DNA of 64,000 bases, taken from Verrucomicrobiota bacterium (GTDB lineage Bacteria; Verrucomicrobiota; Verrucomicrobiia; Limisphaerales; Pedosphaeraceae). Location: assembly GCA_021325145.1 (NCBI GenBank), contig JAJPHR010000061.1:1-64000 (forward strand), given 5' to 3'. This document shows positions 35,439 through 43,963 of the stretch, piece after piece. How positions within the stretch are numbered: the stretch's first letter is position 1; the number at the start of each line of letters is the position of its first letter. The notes beneath the pieces were generated by a model that did no database searches, had not been told where the DNA came from, and saw nothing but the letters and a program-made list of their open reading frames with translations. A program made the translations under genes and the position numbers.

Positions 35439-35460
35439 CCGCCCGCGTTCCAGCGGGCGG
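35439..35460. repeat. Perfect 8-bp GC hairpin in the prpB upstream gap
   Basis: CCGCCCGC (35439-35446) and GCGGGCGG (35453-35460) pair around a six-base GTTCCA loop, inside a stretch rich in GCGCTGCG / AACGCGCTGC words. It lies in the gap between prpB and the SUKH gene, and is probably one more dispersed palindrome. Confidence 0.5.
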
Positions 35461-35513
35461 AACGCGCTGCCGAAGCTGAGCGGTCCGGATCATTCGTTCC
35501 GTCCACCAAAATC

Positions 35514-36041
35514 TCAATTTACATTGAAACACTTTAAACCAATATTTTCTTTATTCGCGCGAATCATGTCGGCCATGAAACAGTCAAATGACACATAGGC
35601 TTCTCTGAACGGCTCGTTGGCCATCGTGTCAATCAACATCACACGGTTGTTTCGGGAAGGCTGCAAATCAACGGCTAACCATTTCGTGTTCTGATTCCAG
35701 AAGGTGGGGAAATATCGTCCAACGGCTTCAAGCATCTCCGGGTGATTCTCGGCGCCCTCCCTAAAAAACTCCATATCGAGTATCGCATCCTCCAATTCCC
35801 GTAAAACATACGTTTCTTTCGGAAAAAAACCTCTTTCTAATTCAGCAATTGCTCGACCATGAACGATCCCGTTTCGCCAAGAATACAGGCGAATAATTGG
35901 GTCGATCAGTCCTTTCACACCCGCATTCTCAATCATTCTTACAATCTGGACTTTCGGGAGGCCTGGCTGAAGCTGCCTGACCAATGTGGGATTTGATATT
36001 GATAGAGAGGCTTCCAACATTTTCATAACTGGATCAATCAT
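35514..36041 (-). CDS. SMI1/KNR4 (SUKH-like) protein
   Basis: 175 residues. LQPGLPKVQIVRMIEN, then IDPIIRLYSWRNGI, is the start of an SMI1/KNR4 domain ('LxLYxWxNG'), followed by ELEDAILD, PTFWNQNTKWLAVDL and ANEPFREAYVSFDCFM. Families in this superfamily serve mainly as immunity proteins to contact-dependent or polymorphic toxins. No toxin gene is beside it. The gene and its upstream region are much richer in A and T than the neighbours, so recent transfer is likely. Confidence 0.7.
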   Translation of the reverse strand: MIDPVMKMLEASLSISNPTLVRQLQPGLPKVQIVRMIENAGVKGLIDPIIRLYSWRNGIVHGRAIAELERGFFPKETYVLRELEDAILDMEFFREGAENHPEMLEAVGRYFPTFWNQNTKWLAVDLQPSRNNRVMLIDTMANEPFREAYVSFDCFMADMIRANKENIGLKCFNVN

Positions 36042-36222
36042 ATTCTCTTCCTTAGTTACAAAACTACTACTACATATGAATCATATACTTTGATATTCTC
36101 CATAAAATTACATGCGCCGATGATCCGCCTTGAACACAGTTTTTCAACAGAGGCCCTGAGCGATCATTCAAAACCAGTTGCCGAAACTTGTGCGCGAGTG
36201 GTTTAATCGGCCACCGAAAGCT

Positions 36223-38634
36223 ATGATGCAGCCGCGCCTTCCATTTTTTGAACGCTTGTTCCATTCCAGTTCCCTGGCCTTGTGGCTGGCCATTTTGCTC
36301 CCCGTCTTCATTCCCGCCCCGCGCGCGATTGCCGCCGCCGCGCTCGATCGCGCCACGCTCCATAAAATGGACGTCGAGATTGAACAGGGCATAGAGGATG
36401 GCCGGTGCCCGGGAGCCGTTCTTTGGGTGGAACATGGCCGCAGCCGGTACAGCAAGGCTTACGGCAATCGCGCACTCGAACCCGAGATGGAAGAGATGAC
36501 CAAAGATACCATCTTTGACCTTGCCTCCTTGACCAAAGTTGTCGCCGGCACCCCCGCGATCATGCTGCTCATCGAGCGCGGGCAGGTGAAACTCGACGCC
36601 CCCATTCAAACCTACATCCCCGAATTCAAAGGCGAAGGCCGCGAAGCCGTCACCGTTCGTCATCTCCTGACGCATACATCCGGCTTGCTGCCCGACATCG
36701 AAACGAAAACCAGCTGGCAGGGGCGCAAAACCGCCGTGGCCAAGGCCTGCCAGGAACCCTTGCGCTCCACACCCGGAACCCGGTTCGTGTACAGCGACGT
36801 GAACCTCTTCATGGTGGGCGAAATCGTCGAACGCGTGAGTGGGTCGAGCCTCGAGGATTTCGTTCGCAAGGAAATTTACGAGCCCTTGAAAATGCGAGAC
36901 ACCGGCTATCTGCCGGCGACGAACAAGCTTGCCCGCATCGCTCCCACCGAGTGGGCTTCGGAAAACACCAACCTCATGCTGCGAGGCGTGGTGCATGATC
37001 CGACCGCCCGCCACATGGGCGGCGTCGCGGGCCATGCGGGGCTGTTCAGCACTGCGGCGGACCTGGCGCGTTATGCCCGGATGCTGCTCAACCTTGGCGA
37101 ATTGGACGGCGTGCGCATTTTTAAACCCGAGACTGTCAAGTTGATGACGACGGTTCAGACGCCGGAAGGCATCGGACAACGCCGCGGGCTGGGTTGGGAC
37201 ATCGACTCCCCTTACAACAGCCCGCGCGGCAGCCTGTTTCCACGCGGTTCCTACGGCCACACAGGTTGGACCGGCACCTGCCTGTGGATCGATCCTTATT
37301 CGAAAACGTTCTTCATCTTTCTCTCGAACCGCGTCCATCCCGACGGCTCCGGCAACGTTTTGCCGCTGTATCGCGCCTTGGGCACGCTCGCGGCCGAAGC
37401 GGTGACGGACTTCGACTTCAGTTTCGTGAAGAACGAGCTGCCGGCGCGGCCCGCCGAAAAGGCCGCCAAATCCGAACTCGACGCAGCCGATGCCCTGAGC
37501 AATGACGTGCCCGGCGTGCTCAACGGCATCGACGTGCTGGCCCGTGAAAACTTCGCGCCGCTCAAAGGTTTGCGCGTGGGCCTTATCACCAATCACACTG
37601 GAAACGATCGCAAACGCTATCCCACGATTCATCTCCTCAAGAACGCTCCCGGCGTCCAACTCAAGGTGCTCTTCAGCCCGGAACACGGGTTGTACGGAAC
37701 CATGGATGAAACCGTGGGCGACAGCGTGGACGAAATCACCGGCTTGCCGGTCTATAGTCTCTATGGCAAGCGGCACGCGCCCACCATGGACCAACTCAGC
37801 GGACTCGACGCCCTCGTTTACGACATTCAGGACGTCGGTTGCCGCTTTTACACTTATCCCTCCACGCTTGGCCTTTGCCTGGAAGCGGCGGGTAAAGCCG
37901 GCGTCAAATTCTTCGTGCTCGATCGCGTGAACCCCATCAACGGCGTCACCATCGACGGCCCCGTGCTCAGCGGAAAAACCAGCTTCGTCGCCTATCATCC
38001 GCTTCCCTTGCGTCATGGAATGACCGTCGGCGAACTGGCCACCATGTTCAATGACGAGCGCCACTTCAAAGCCGACTTGACGGTCATCAAAGTAGAAGGT
38101 TGGAAGCGCGAGTTTTGGTATGACGAAACGGCCTTGCCTTGGCGCAACCTGTCTCCCAACATGCGTTCCCTCACCGAGGGCATCCTTTATCCCGGAGTCG
38201 GCCTGCTCGAACGCACTTCGCTCTCCGTGGGCCGCGGCACCGGAACCCCTTTTGAAGTTATCGGCGCGCCCTACATCCACGACATCAGGCTCGCGGCCGA
38301 GTTGAATAAAGCCTGCCTGCCGGGGGTTCGGTTCATCCCGGTTCGCTTCACCCCCGCCGACTACATTTACAAAGGCGAATCCTGCGCCGGCGTGAACATC
38401 ATGCTCACGGATCGCGAGCACTGCAACTCAGTCGATATCGGCATCACCATCGCGAAGGTTCTTTATCGTCTTTATCCCGATCAATTCACCGTGGATAAGC
38501 TGAATGTTCTCCTCGTTCACAAGCCCACGCTCAATGCGATCAAGGCCGACAAGCCACTGACTGAGATCCACGATCTTTGGACCGCCGATTTGGAAAAATT
38601 CAAGACCCGTCGCGCGAAGTATTTGCTTTATTGA
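36223..38634 (+). CDS. Serine beta-lactamase-like domain fused to NamZ (DUF1343/GH171)
   Basis: 803 residues from ATG 36223 (a TTG at 36178 is in frame), with a signal or membrane anchor at 1-37. Domain 1 (about 45-410) is a class C beta-lactamase/PBP fold with S102-L-T-K105 and Y190-S-D plus GHTGWTG as the third motif. Domain 2 (about 431-803) is DUF1343, now known as exo-beta-N-acetylmuramidase NamZ: VGLITNHTG, FSPEHGLYG, YDIQDVGCRFYTY, LDRVNPING and LSVGRGTGTPFE. Both would act in peptidoglycan turnover: the lactamase-like part on peptide, NamZ on MurNAc from the non-reducing end. In Bacillus subtilis the matching functions are separate neighbouring genes. Confidence 0.9.
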   Translation: MMQPRLPFFERLFHSSSLALWLAILLPVFIPAPRAIAAAALDRATLHKMDVEIEQGIEDGRCPGAVLWVEHGRSRYSKAYGNRALEPEMEEMTKDTIFDLASLTKVVAGTPAIMLLIERGQVKLDAPIQTYIPEFKGEGREAVTVRHLLTHTSGLLPDIETKTSWQGRKTAVAKACQEPLRSTPGTRFVYSDVNLFMVGEIVERVSGSSLEDFVRKEIYEPLKMRDTGYLPATNKLARIAPTEWASENTNLMLRGVVHDPTARHMGGVAGHAGLFSTAADLARYARMLLNLGELDGVRIFKPETVKLMTTVQTPEGIGQRRGLGWDIDSPYNSPRGSLFPRGSYGHTGWTGTCLWIDPYSKTFFIFLSNRVHPDGSGNVLPLYRALGTLAAEAVTDFDFSFVKNELPARPAEKAAKSELDAADALSNDVPGVLNGIDVLARENFAPLKGLRVGLITNHTGNDRKRYPTIHLLKNAPGVQLKVLFSPEHGLYGTMDETVGDSVDEITGLPVYSLYGKRHAPTMDQLSGLDALVYDIQDVGCRFYTYPSTLGLCLEAAGKAGVKFFVLDRVNPINGVTIDGPVLSGKTSFVAYHPLPLRHGMTVGELATMFNDERHFKADLTVIKVEGWKREFWYDETALPWRNLSPNMRSLTEGILYPGVGLLERTSLSVGRGTGTPFEVIGAPYIHDIRLAAELNKACLPGVRFIPVRFTPADYIYKGESCAGVNIMLTDREHCNSVDIGITIAKVLYRLYPDQFTVDKLNVLLVHKPTLNAIKADKPLTEIHDLWTADLEKFKTRRAKYLLY

Positions 38635-38654
38635 CGGGTTCACAACAGACCGGC

Positions 38655-40034
38655 CTACAGCAAAGCGCCGCGCAGAACCACGGAGGCGATGGTGAAATAG
38701 ATCACGAGACCCGTGACATCCACCAGCGTGGCCACGAACGGCGCCGACGACGTAGCGGGATCCAATCCACAGCGGCGGAGGAGAAACGGCAGCATCGAAC
38801 CAGCCAGGCTGCCCCAGAGCACCACTCCAATCAGCGCAAAAAAGATCGTCAGCCCGATCAGCGGCCAATGAGGGCCGTAGATGTGCGAAAACAAGGACCA
38901 GACCCCGATGCGCAAAAAGCCGATTGATCCCAAAATCGCGCCCAAGGCGAAGCCGGACAGGATCTCGCGCCGCATGACCCGCCACCAATCGCGCAAGGCG
39001 ACTTCACCCAGTGCCATCGCGCGGATAACCAGGGTCGTGGCCTGTGATCCCGAATTGCCGCCGCTGGAAATAATCAACGGCACAAACAACGCGAGTACCA
39101 CGGCCTTCGCAATTTGGTCCTCGAAGAATCCCATGGCTGTGGCGGTCAGCATTTCGCTCAGAAACAAAATCACCAGCCAGGGAGCCCGCTTTTGCACCAT
39201 GGCGAAAATGCCCAGCTTCAGATACGGGGCGTCCAGCGCCTCCACGCCGCCCAATTTCTGGATGTCTTCCGTGGCCTCCCTCTCCGCGACATCAAGCACG
39301 TCATCCACCGTGACCACCCCCACCAGGATGCCTTGCGAATCCACGACCGGCAGGATGGTCACATCGTAGCGCTTGAAAGCTGCCACCGCCGTCTCCTGGT
39401 CGTCGGTTGCGTGCAGCGCCAGGTTGCGCCCTTCAAGCAGTTCCGCGACCGGAGTTTTCGGATCCGCCACCACGACGTTGCGCAGTCGAACCCAATCCAC
39501 CAACTTTCCCTTTGCGTCCACGACATAAAGCTGGTTTAGCGACTCCCGCTTTCGCCCCTCCGCGCGCAAGTGCGAGAACACGTCCTCGACCGTCCAGTTT
39601 CGCTGGATCGCCACGTACTCCGGCGTCATGCGCCGGCCGATCGATTCCTTGGGATAGCCCAGAAGCTGGGAAGCGATCTTCCGTTCCTCCGGGGACAGCA
39701 AATTGAGCATTTTTTGGGTCGCTGCCGCGGGCATTTCCTCAAGCAAAGCCGTGCGATCGTCGGGCGAAAGATCATTGAGTATTTGCGCCACCTGCTCGTT
39801 GCCCAGGGCCAGGAGCGTTTCCTCCTGATCACGCAAGGTCAGGTATTCAAACACCTCGGCGGCCAGATCGTGAGGCAGAATGCGCAACAGCACGGCTTCA
39901 TCATCCGGCTTCAGATCAATGAATATCTCCGCAATCTCCAGGGGTGAGAATCCACAGAGAATTTCACGGAGTTCCGTGAAGTTGCGCTGACGGATCAGTT
40001 CCGCCAGTTCAGGCGCCAATAAGTTGCCGATCAT
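38655..40034 (-). CDS. mgtE: Magnesium transporter MgtE
   Basis: 459 residues in the standard order: N-terminal superhelical domain (1-130; EIAEIFIDLKPDDEAVLLRIL, LNDLSPDDRTALLEEMP), two CBS domains (about 135-255), and five membrane helices (about 285-455) with SGGNSGSQATTLVIRAMALGE. It is a Mg2+ channel gated by cytosolic Mg2+. No M-box leader is visible in the ~90-base upstream gap before GH95. Confidence 0.95.
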   Translation of the reverse strand: MIGNLLAPELAELIRQRNFTELREILCGFSPLEIAEIFIDLKPDDEAVLLRILPHDLAAEVFEYLTLRDQEETLLALGNEQVAQILNDLSPDDRTALLEEMPAAATQKMLNLLSPEERKIASQLLGYPKESIGRRMTPEYVAIQRNWTVEDVFSHLRAEGRKRESLNQLYVVDAKGKLVDWVRLRNVVVADPKTPVAELLEGRNLALHATDDQETAVAAFKRYDVTILPVVDSQGILVGVVTVDDVLDVAEREATEDIQKLGGVEALDAPYLKLGIFAMVQKRAPWLVILFLSEMLTATAMGFFEDQIAKAVVLALFVPLIISSGGNSGSQATTLVIRAMALGEVALRDWWRVMRREILSGFALGAILGSIGFLRIGVWSLFSHIYGPHWPLIGLTIFFALIGVVLWGSLAGSMLPFLLRRCGLDPATSSAPFVATLVDVTGLVIYFTIASVVLRGALL

Positions 40035-40122
40035 ACGTAATTAAGAAAGACATTCATGTGTGTGGTACGGAAAGGAAAAACGTTGCGCGGGAGCCGATAT
40101 AAACAGCCGTAGCTTGGGTGCA

Positions 40123-42483
40123 TCAGGGCATAATTTCATAACTTCCACCTGCCACAGTCGAAAATTGGCTCACCCCTTGCGAAAGCTTCTGGGCTTGCAC
40201 CTCATGCCCATCCGATTTTACGGTGAACGGATCTTTGAAACGCACGCGGCACAGGTTGCCCAGTTTCGAATGAATGGTTGCCGACGTCAGTTTGCCTTCC
40301 TGCCAGCGGATTCCCACTTCGAACCCGCCCCGGGCACAGAGTCCGCTAACGCTGCCGCTCGGCCAGGCTGACGGCAGCGCTGGCAGCAACGCGATCTCCC
40401 CGGATTGGCTTTGCAGCAGCATCTCGGCCAGGCCCGCCACCGCGCCAAACGTGCCATCAATCTGTGTGTTGCTGCGCATAAAAACCAGGTTCGGCTGCGC
40501 GTCGCGGCTCACGAGATTGGTGAAGATGGCATAAGCGTGGTCCCCCTCGAGCAGCCGGTCGCGCAGGCATATCTTCCAGGCTTTGCTCCACCCGTTGTTG
40601 TTGAAAGAATCTCCGCGAAGATCCAGCGTCTTCTCGGCCGCCGCAGCCAGCGTTGGAGTTGTGAAGGGTGAAATTTCCTCTCCGGGAAACAAACCGAACA
40701 ACGGTGACAGATGGCGATGCCTTTCCCCTTCACTGTCGATATCCTCCAGCCATTCCTGGAGTTGACCGAACCTTCCAATCTGGTTCGGAGGAAGCTGCCC
40801 GCGAAGTTTGGCAACCTTTGCCCGGAAATCCACATCCCTGCCCAGAACCTCGCTCGCGCTGATGACGTTCTTGAACAGATTTCGCAACAGTTGGTTGTCC
40901 ATCGTCGGCCCGGCGCAGAGATCGCCGTGCTCCGGCGAATAGGCAGGATTGGTGACCAGCCAGGTATTCGTCGCGGGCTGGCGCGGGTCAGGCACAAGAA
41001 AATCCGCGTAAAACTGCGCCGCTTCCTTCATGATCGGGTAAGCGCGCCTGGCGAGAAAATTGGTGTCGCCGCCGTATTCGTAATGCCACCACAAATGCTG
41101 GCAAAGCCAGGCCGAGCCCATCGGCCAGATGCCATCCGGGCCGTTAATGGGCGCCGTGCCGCGCCATAGGTCGGTATTGTGATGCGCCACCCAGCCGCCG
41201 CAATTGTAGTGCAACTTCGCCGTGGTGCGGCCAGGCCCGGTCAAATCCTGGATCAGATCGAACAGCGGAACTTGGCATTCGGGCAGGTTGCATTCCTCCG
41301 CGCACCAATAGTTCATTTCCGTGTTGATGTTGAGCGTCCATTTGCTCTCCCAGGGCGGGTCGGTCCTCGCGTTCCATTTGCCTTGCAGCGTCAGCGGCTG
41401 CGATCCAGGCCGCGAGCCCGCGATCATCAGGTACCGTCCAAGTTGAAAATAAAGAGCTGCGAGTTGCGGATCATTCCCCTGGCCCATCTGGGCAACTCGC
41501 TGGTTCGTCGGCAGATTTGTCCTCGCCGTTGCCCCCAAGTCCAGGGTGACCCGGCGAAAAAGCCCGCGATGGTCCTCCAATTGAGCGGCGCGCAACGCCG
41601 CATACGTTTTGGTCGCCGCCGCCAGGATGGTGTCGGTGCATTCCAGCGCGGGGTTGCCGCTCACATCGTGGTAATTCACATAGCTGGACGCGGCCGTGAG
41701 CAACAATGTCGCCGCCTCGGCTTGATGCACCTCAACGGTCCCGTTGGTCGTGGTCACGAAACCGCCTTTGGTCGAAATATGCACCCGCGCCTCGAATTGC
41801 AGAACGCTGGGCAGTTCGTTGAAGTCGGTGACGGTCGTGACTTTGCCGTGCATCACCAGATCGGCGCCGGCGGCGGTTACCGTATGATTGAGATGAGCCG
41901 AATCCAAACGATAGGTAAAATTCAGTTGCTCCGGCTGGCTGGCGGTCAGCCGCAGGATGATGACATGATCGGGTGCGCTGGCGAAGATTTCGCGTTGATA
42001 GGTCACGCCGTTGCAATCGTAGCGGACGCTGGCCGTCGCGGAATCGAGATCGAGCGATCGCTCGTAATTCGTCGCGCCCTCATGCGGGAAGGTCAGCAGC
42101 AAGTCCCCGCAAGGTTGATACGCGCATTGCCGGATCGGCATGCTCATAAACTTCGCTCTTGCGATCTCCTTGAAAACGTTCGCTCCCTTTCCCTCAAAAA
42201 TCATTTGCCGCATCTCGGCCAGGGATTCCGCGGCTTGCGGGTTTGAATAATCATGGGGTTGGCCGCTCCAAATGGTGTCCTCGTTAAACTGGATGTGTTC
42301 GTTGGTGACGCCGCCAAAGATCATCGCGGCTAGCTTCCCGTTCCCAATCGGCAACGCTTCGCTCCAGTCCGCGGACGGCGTGTTGTACCAAAGCACCATG
42401 GGACCTGGACCGGCCAGCAGCGGCTCCGCCAGCATCAGACCCAAAAGGCAGATGCCGAACCAGCCAATGCGCAGCGCTCTCAT
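40123..42483 (-). CDS. Secreted GH95 alpha-L-fucosidase/galactosidase-type enzyme
   Basis: 786 residues with a signal peptide (1-24). The N-terminal domain starts LWYNTPSADWSEALPIGNGK and continues GGVTNEHIQFNEDTIWSG, which is diagnostic for GH95. The (alpha/alpha)6 core has LTLQGKWNARTDPPWESKW, NINTEMNYWCAEECNL (catalytic-site Asn), GPTMDNQLLRNLFKNVI and GWSKAWKICLRDRLLEG. GH95 enzymes release alpha-1,2-fucose or alpha-galactose by inversion. It is not clustered with a transporter. Confidence 0.92.
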   Translation of the reverse strand: MRALRIGWFGICLLGLMLAEPLLAGPGPMVLWYNTPSADWSEALPIGNGKLAAMIFGGVTNEHIQFNEDTIWSGQPHDYSNPQAAESLAEMRQMIFEGKGANVFKEIARAKFMSMPIRQCAYQPCGDLLLTFPHEGATNYERSLDLDSATASVRYDCNGVTYQREIFASAPDHVIILRLTASQPEQLNFTYRLDSAHLNHTVTAAGADLVMHGKVTTVTDFNELPSVLQFEARVHISTKGGFVTTTNGTVEVHQAEAATLLLTAASSYVNYHDVSGNPALECTDTILAAATKTYAALRAAQLEDHRGLFRRVTLDLGATARTNLPTNQRVAQMGQGNDPQLAALYFQLGRYLMIAGSRPGSQPLTLQGKWNARTDPPWESKWTLNINTEMNYWCAEECNLPECQVPLFDLIQDLTGPGRTTAKLHYNCGGWVAHHNTDLWRGTAPINGPDGIWPMGSAWLCQHLWWHYEYGGDTNFLARRAYPIMKEAAQFYADFLVPDPRQPATNTWLVTNPAYSPEHGDLCAGPTMDNQLLRNLFKNVISASEVLGRDVDFRAKVAKLRGQLPPNQIGRFGQLQEWLEDIDSEGERHRHLSPLFGLFPGEEISPFTTPTLAAAAEKTLDLRGDSFNNNGWSKAWKICLRDRLLEGDHAYAIFTNLVSRDAQPNLVFMRSNTQIDGTFGAVAGLAEMLLQSQSGEIALLPALPSAWPSGSVSGLCARGGFEVGIRWQEGKLTSATIHSKLGNLCRVRFKDPFTVKSDGHEVQAQKLSQGVSQFSTVAGGSYEIMP

Positions 42484-42840
42484 GAGATGATGCTAGTCAG
42501 AACCGCCGCAGTCGACAATGCGCCAGATGCTGTTACCACGTCTTTGATGGAGCTGCCGCACCGCGCCACTTTCAAGCGCGCCCACACCCCACCCGCGTCC
42601 CCCACCGCATCTCGTGCTCGTCGTCGTTCTCGTCCTCGGTTCGGGCCCAACCTTTGCATTCCGTCTTAAATTTCAAATCTACCTTTCCCCTCGGCCTCCA
42701 ACCACCATCAGGGCAGAACTGCGAAAGATGCGCATCTCAGCGGCTTTCATTTTATTGAGGTTTAATTTGGTTTAATTCGCCTTGATTCCTACTCCGGCGG
42801 ATTTGGTTCGGCTCCCGTTGCACCGCCATGTCCTTTATAA
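42484..42840. other. 357-base gap with low-complexity and tandem repeats
   Basis: No gene recognised. A pyrimidine-rich tract of TCGT/TCTCGT words spans 42610-42639, and the 10-mer GGTTTAATTT (42759-42768) is followed at once by GGTTTAATTC (42769-42778). The region turns AT-rich towards the DapA remnant, like the degraded region expected next to a truncated gene. Confidence 0.4.
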
Positions 42841-43245
42841 TTTATAAGGTCTTATTTTACCCGCGTCTTGAAACTGGCCGGCACGCGCCCCGATTGGAGT
42901 TTCCTCATGGGGCCGGAACACCTTTTGGCCGACGCCCTCAAACGCGGCGCTCATGGTGGCGTCAATGGCAGCGCGCAAATTGATCCCGCCCTGCTCGTCG
43001 GACTTTACGAAGCTTCCGTCAAATCGGACTGGGCGCGCGTCGAAACGTTGCAAAAACGCCTTTTGCAACTTGGCAAAATTTACCAGGTGGGCCGCCACGC
43101 GTCGGCCGTGGTCAAGGGAATGAAATGCGCGCTCTCACTGCTGGGCGTTTGCAGCGACCGCATGGCCGAACCGTTTTCCGCATTCCGCAAACCAGAATGC
43201 GACCGCGTCCGGGCCATTCTCAAATCTCTCGCATTAAGCGGGTGA
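42841..43245 (+). pseudogene. C-terminal remnant of a DapA-family aldolase
   Basis: The open frame covers only about the last 125-135 residues of a dihydrodipicolinate synthase/N-acetylneuraminate lyase family protein; a TTG at 42868 is the only early start. Visible are WSFLMGPEHLLADALKRG, HGGVNGSAQIDPALLVGLYE and a helical end. The N-terminal TIM-barrel strands and the Schiff-base lysine are absent, and a stop at 42838-42840 precedes the frame. It differs clearly from the intact DapA-like gene at 45697-46596, so it is not a partial copy of it. Most likely a decayed gene. Confidence 0.65.
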
Positions 43246-43284
43246 GAGCGGCGCAATCTCTAAAATTGCCGCTCCTCAAACAGC

Positions 43285-43962
43285 TCACCTTCGGTGATTC
43301 GCCAGCAGGATTGCGGCCACATGCTCCAGCGCAATTGGCGGGCTCGCCAGAATCGGAACTCGCTGGTCCGGCTTCGCCAAGGCATCCACTACCCGGGCCA
43401 TGGAAGCCTGCGCCAGAACAATCACGTCGGTCTTGGCCGCCAGTTCCCTCAACCCGCCAATGACCATTGCGTCGTGCCGGGCGGCGTCTCCGCTCATCAG
43501 CGCATCGAACGCGCCCTCGCACAACCGGGTCGTAAGCGTAACTTCCTTTTTTGCGATCGCCGCCCGGCGTTGGATCAAGTCCGCCGTGGGCGACAACGTG
43601 CTCGGGAGGGTCGCGATAATGCCGATGCGTGAGCCCGTTTGAACCGCTCGATCCGCCATGGGTTGGTCCACCCGCAATACGGGCACACTGGCCAGCGAAG
43701 CGGCGGCTTCGACCGCAGGTCCAATGGACGAACAGGTCACCAGGATGAAATCAGCCCCGGCAGCCTCCGCCGCAGCAATTTGATTGGCGACTCGCCGTGA
43801 AATTTTCTCCGTCAATCCGCCGCCGGCCATCACATCCTTGATCAGGCTGTCGTCAACGATGTTGAAGGTTTCGACGCCGGAAAGTTTTGCCCGGCAGAGT
43901 TGCTCAAACAGCGGCACATTTGCCGCCGACGTGTGCACCAAACCCAGTCGCTTCAGCCGCAT
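43285..43962 (-). CDS. Aspartate/glutamate (hydantoin) racemase family protein
   Basis: 225 residues from the ATG at 43962, one base after the stop of the aldehyde dehydrogenase. LVHTSAANVPLFEQL and ILVTCSSIGPAVEAA with the first catalytic cysteine place it in the Asp/Glu/hydantoin racemase superfamily; the second site reads VLAQASMARV, so there is no second cysteine of the classical pair. Some family members are decarboxylases or isomerases. Its place as the last gene of the hydroxyproline operon suggests a role in that or a related amino-acid pathway, which is not established. Confidence 0.8.
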   Translation of the reverse strand: MRLKRLGLVHTSAANVPLFEQLCRAKLSGVETFNIVDDSLIKDVMAGGGLTEKISRRVANQIAAAEAAGADFILVTCSSIGPAVEAAASLASVPVLRVDQPMADRAVQTGSRIGIIATLPSTLSPTADLIQRRAAIAKKEVTLTTRLCEGAFDALMSGDAARHDAMVIGGLRELAAKTDVIVLAQASMARVVDALAKPDQRVPILASPPIALEHVAAILLANHRR

Positions 43963-43963
43963 G

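Noticed and set aside
36070-38421. Very long open frame on the minus strand opposite the beta-lactamase/NamZ gene
   Set aside because: It lacks any domain and is antisense to an unambiguous two-domain protein; long antisense frames are expected at this GC content.
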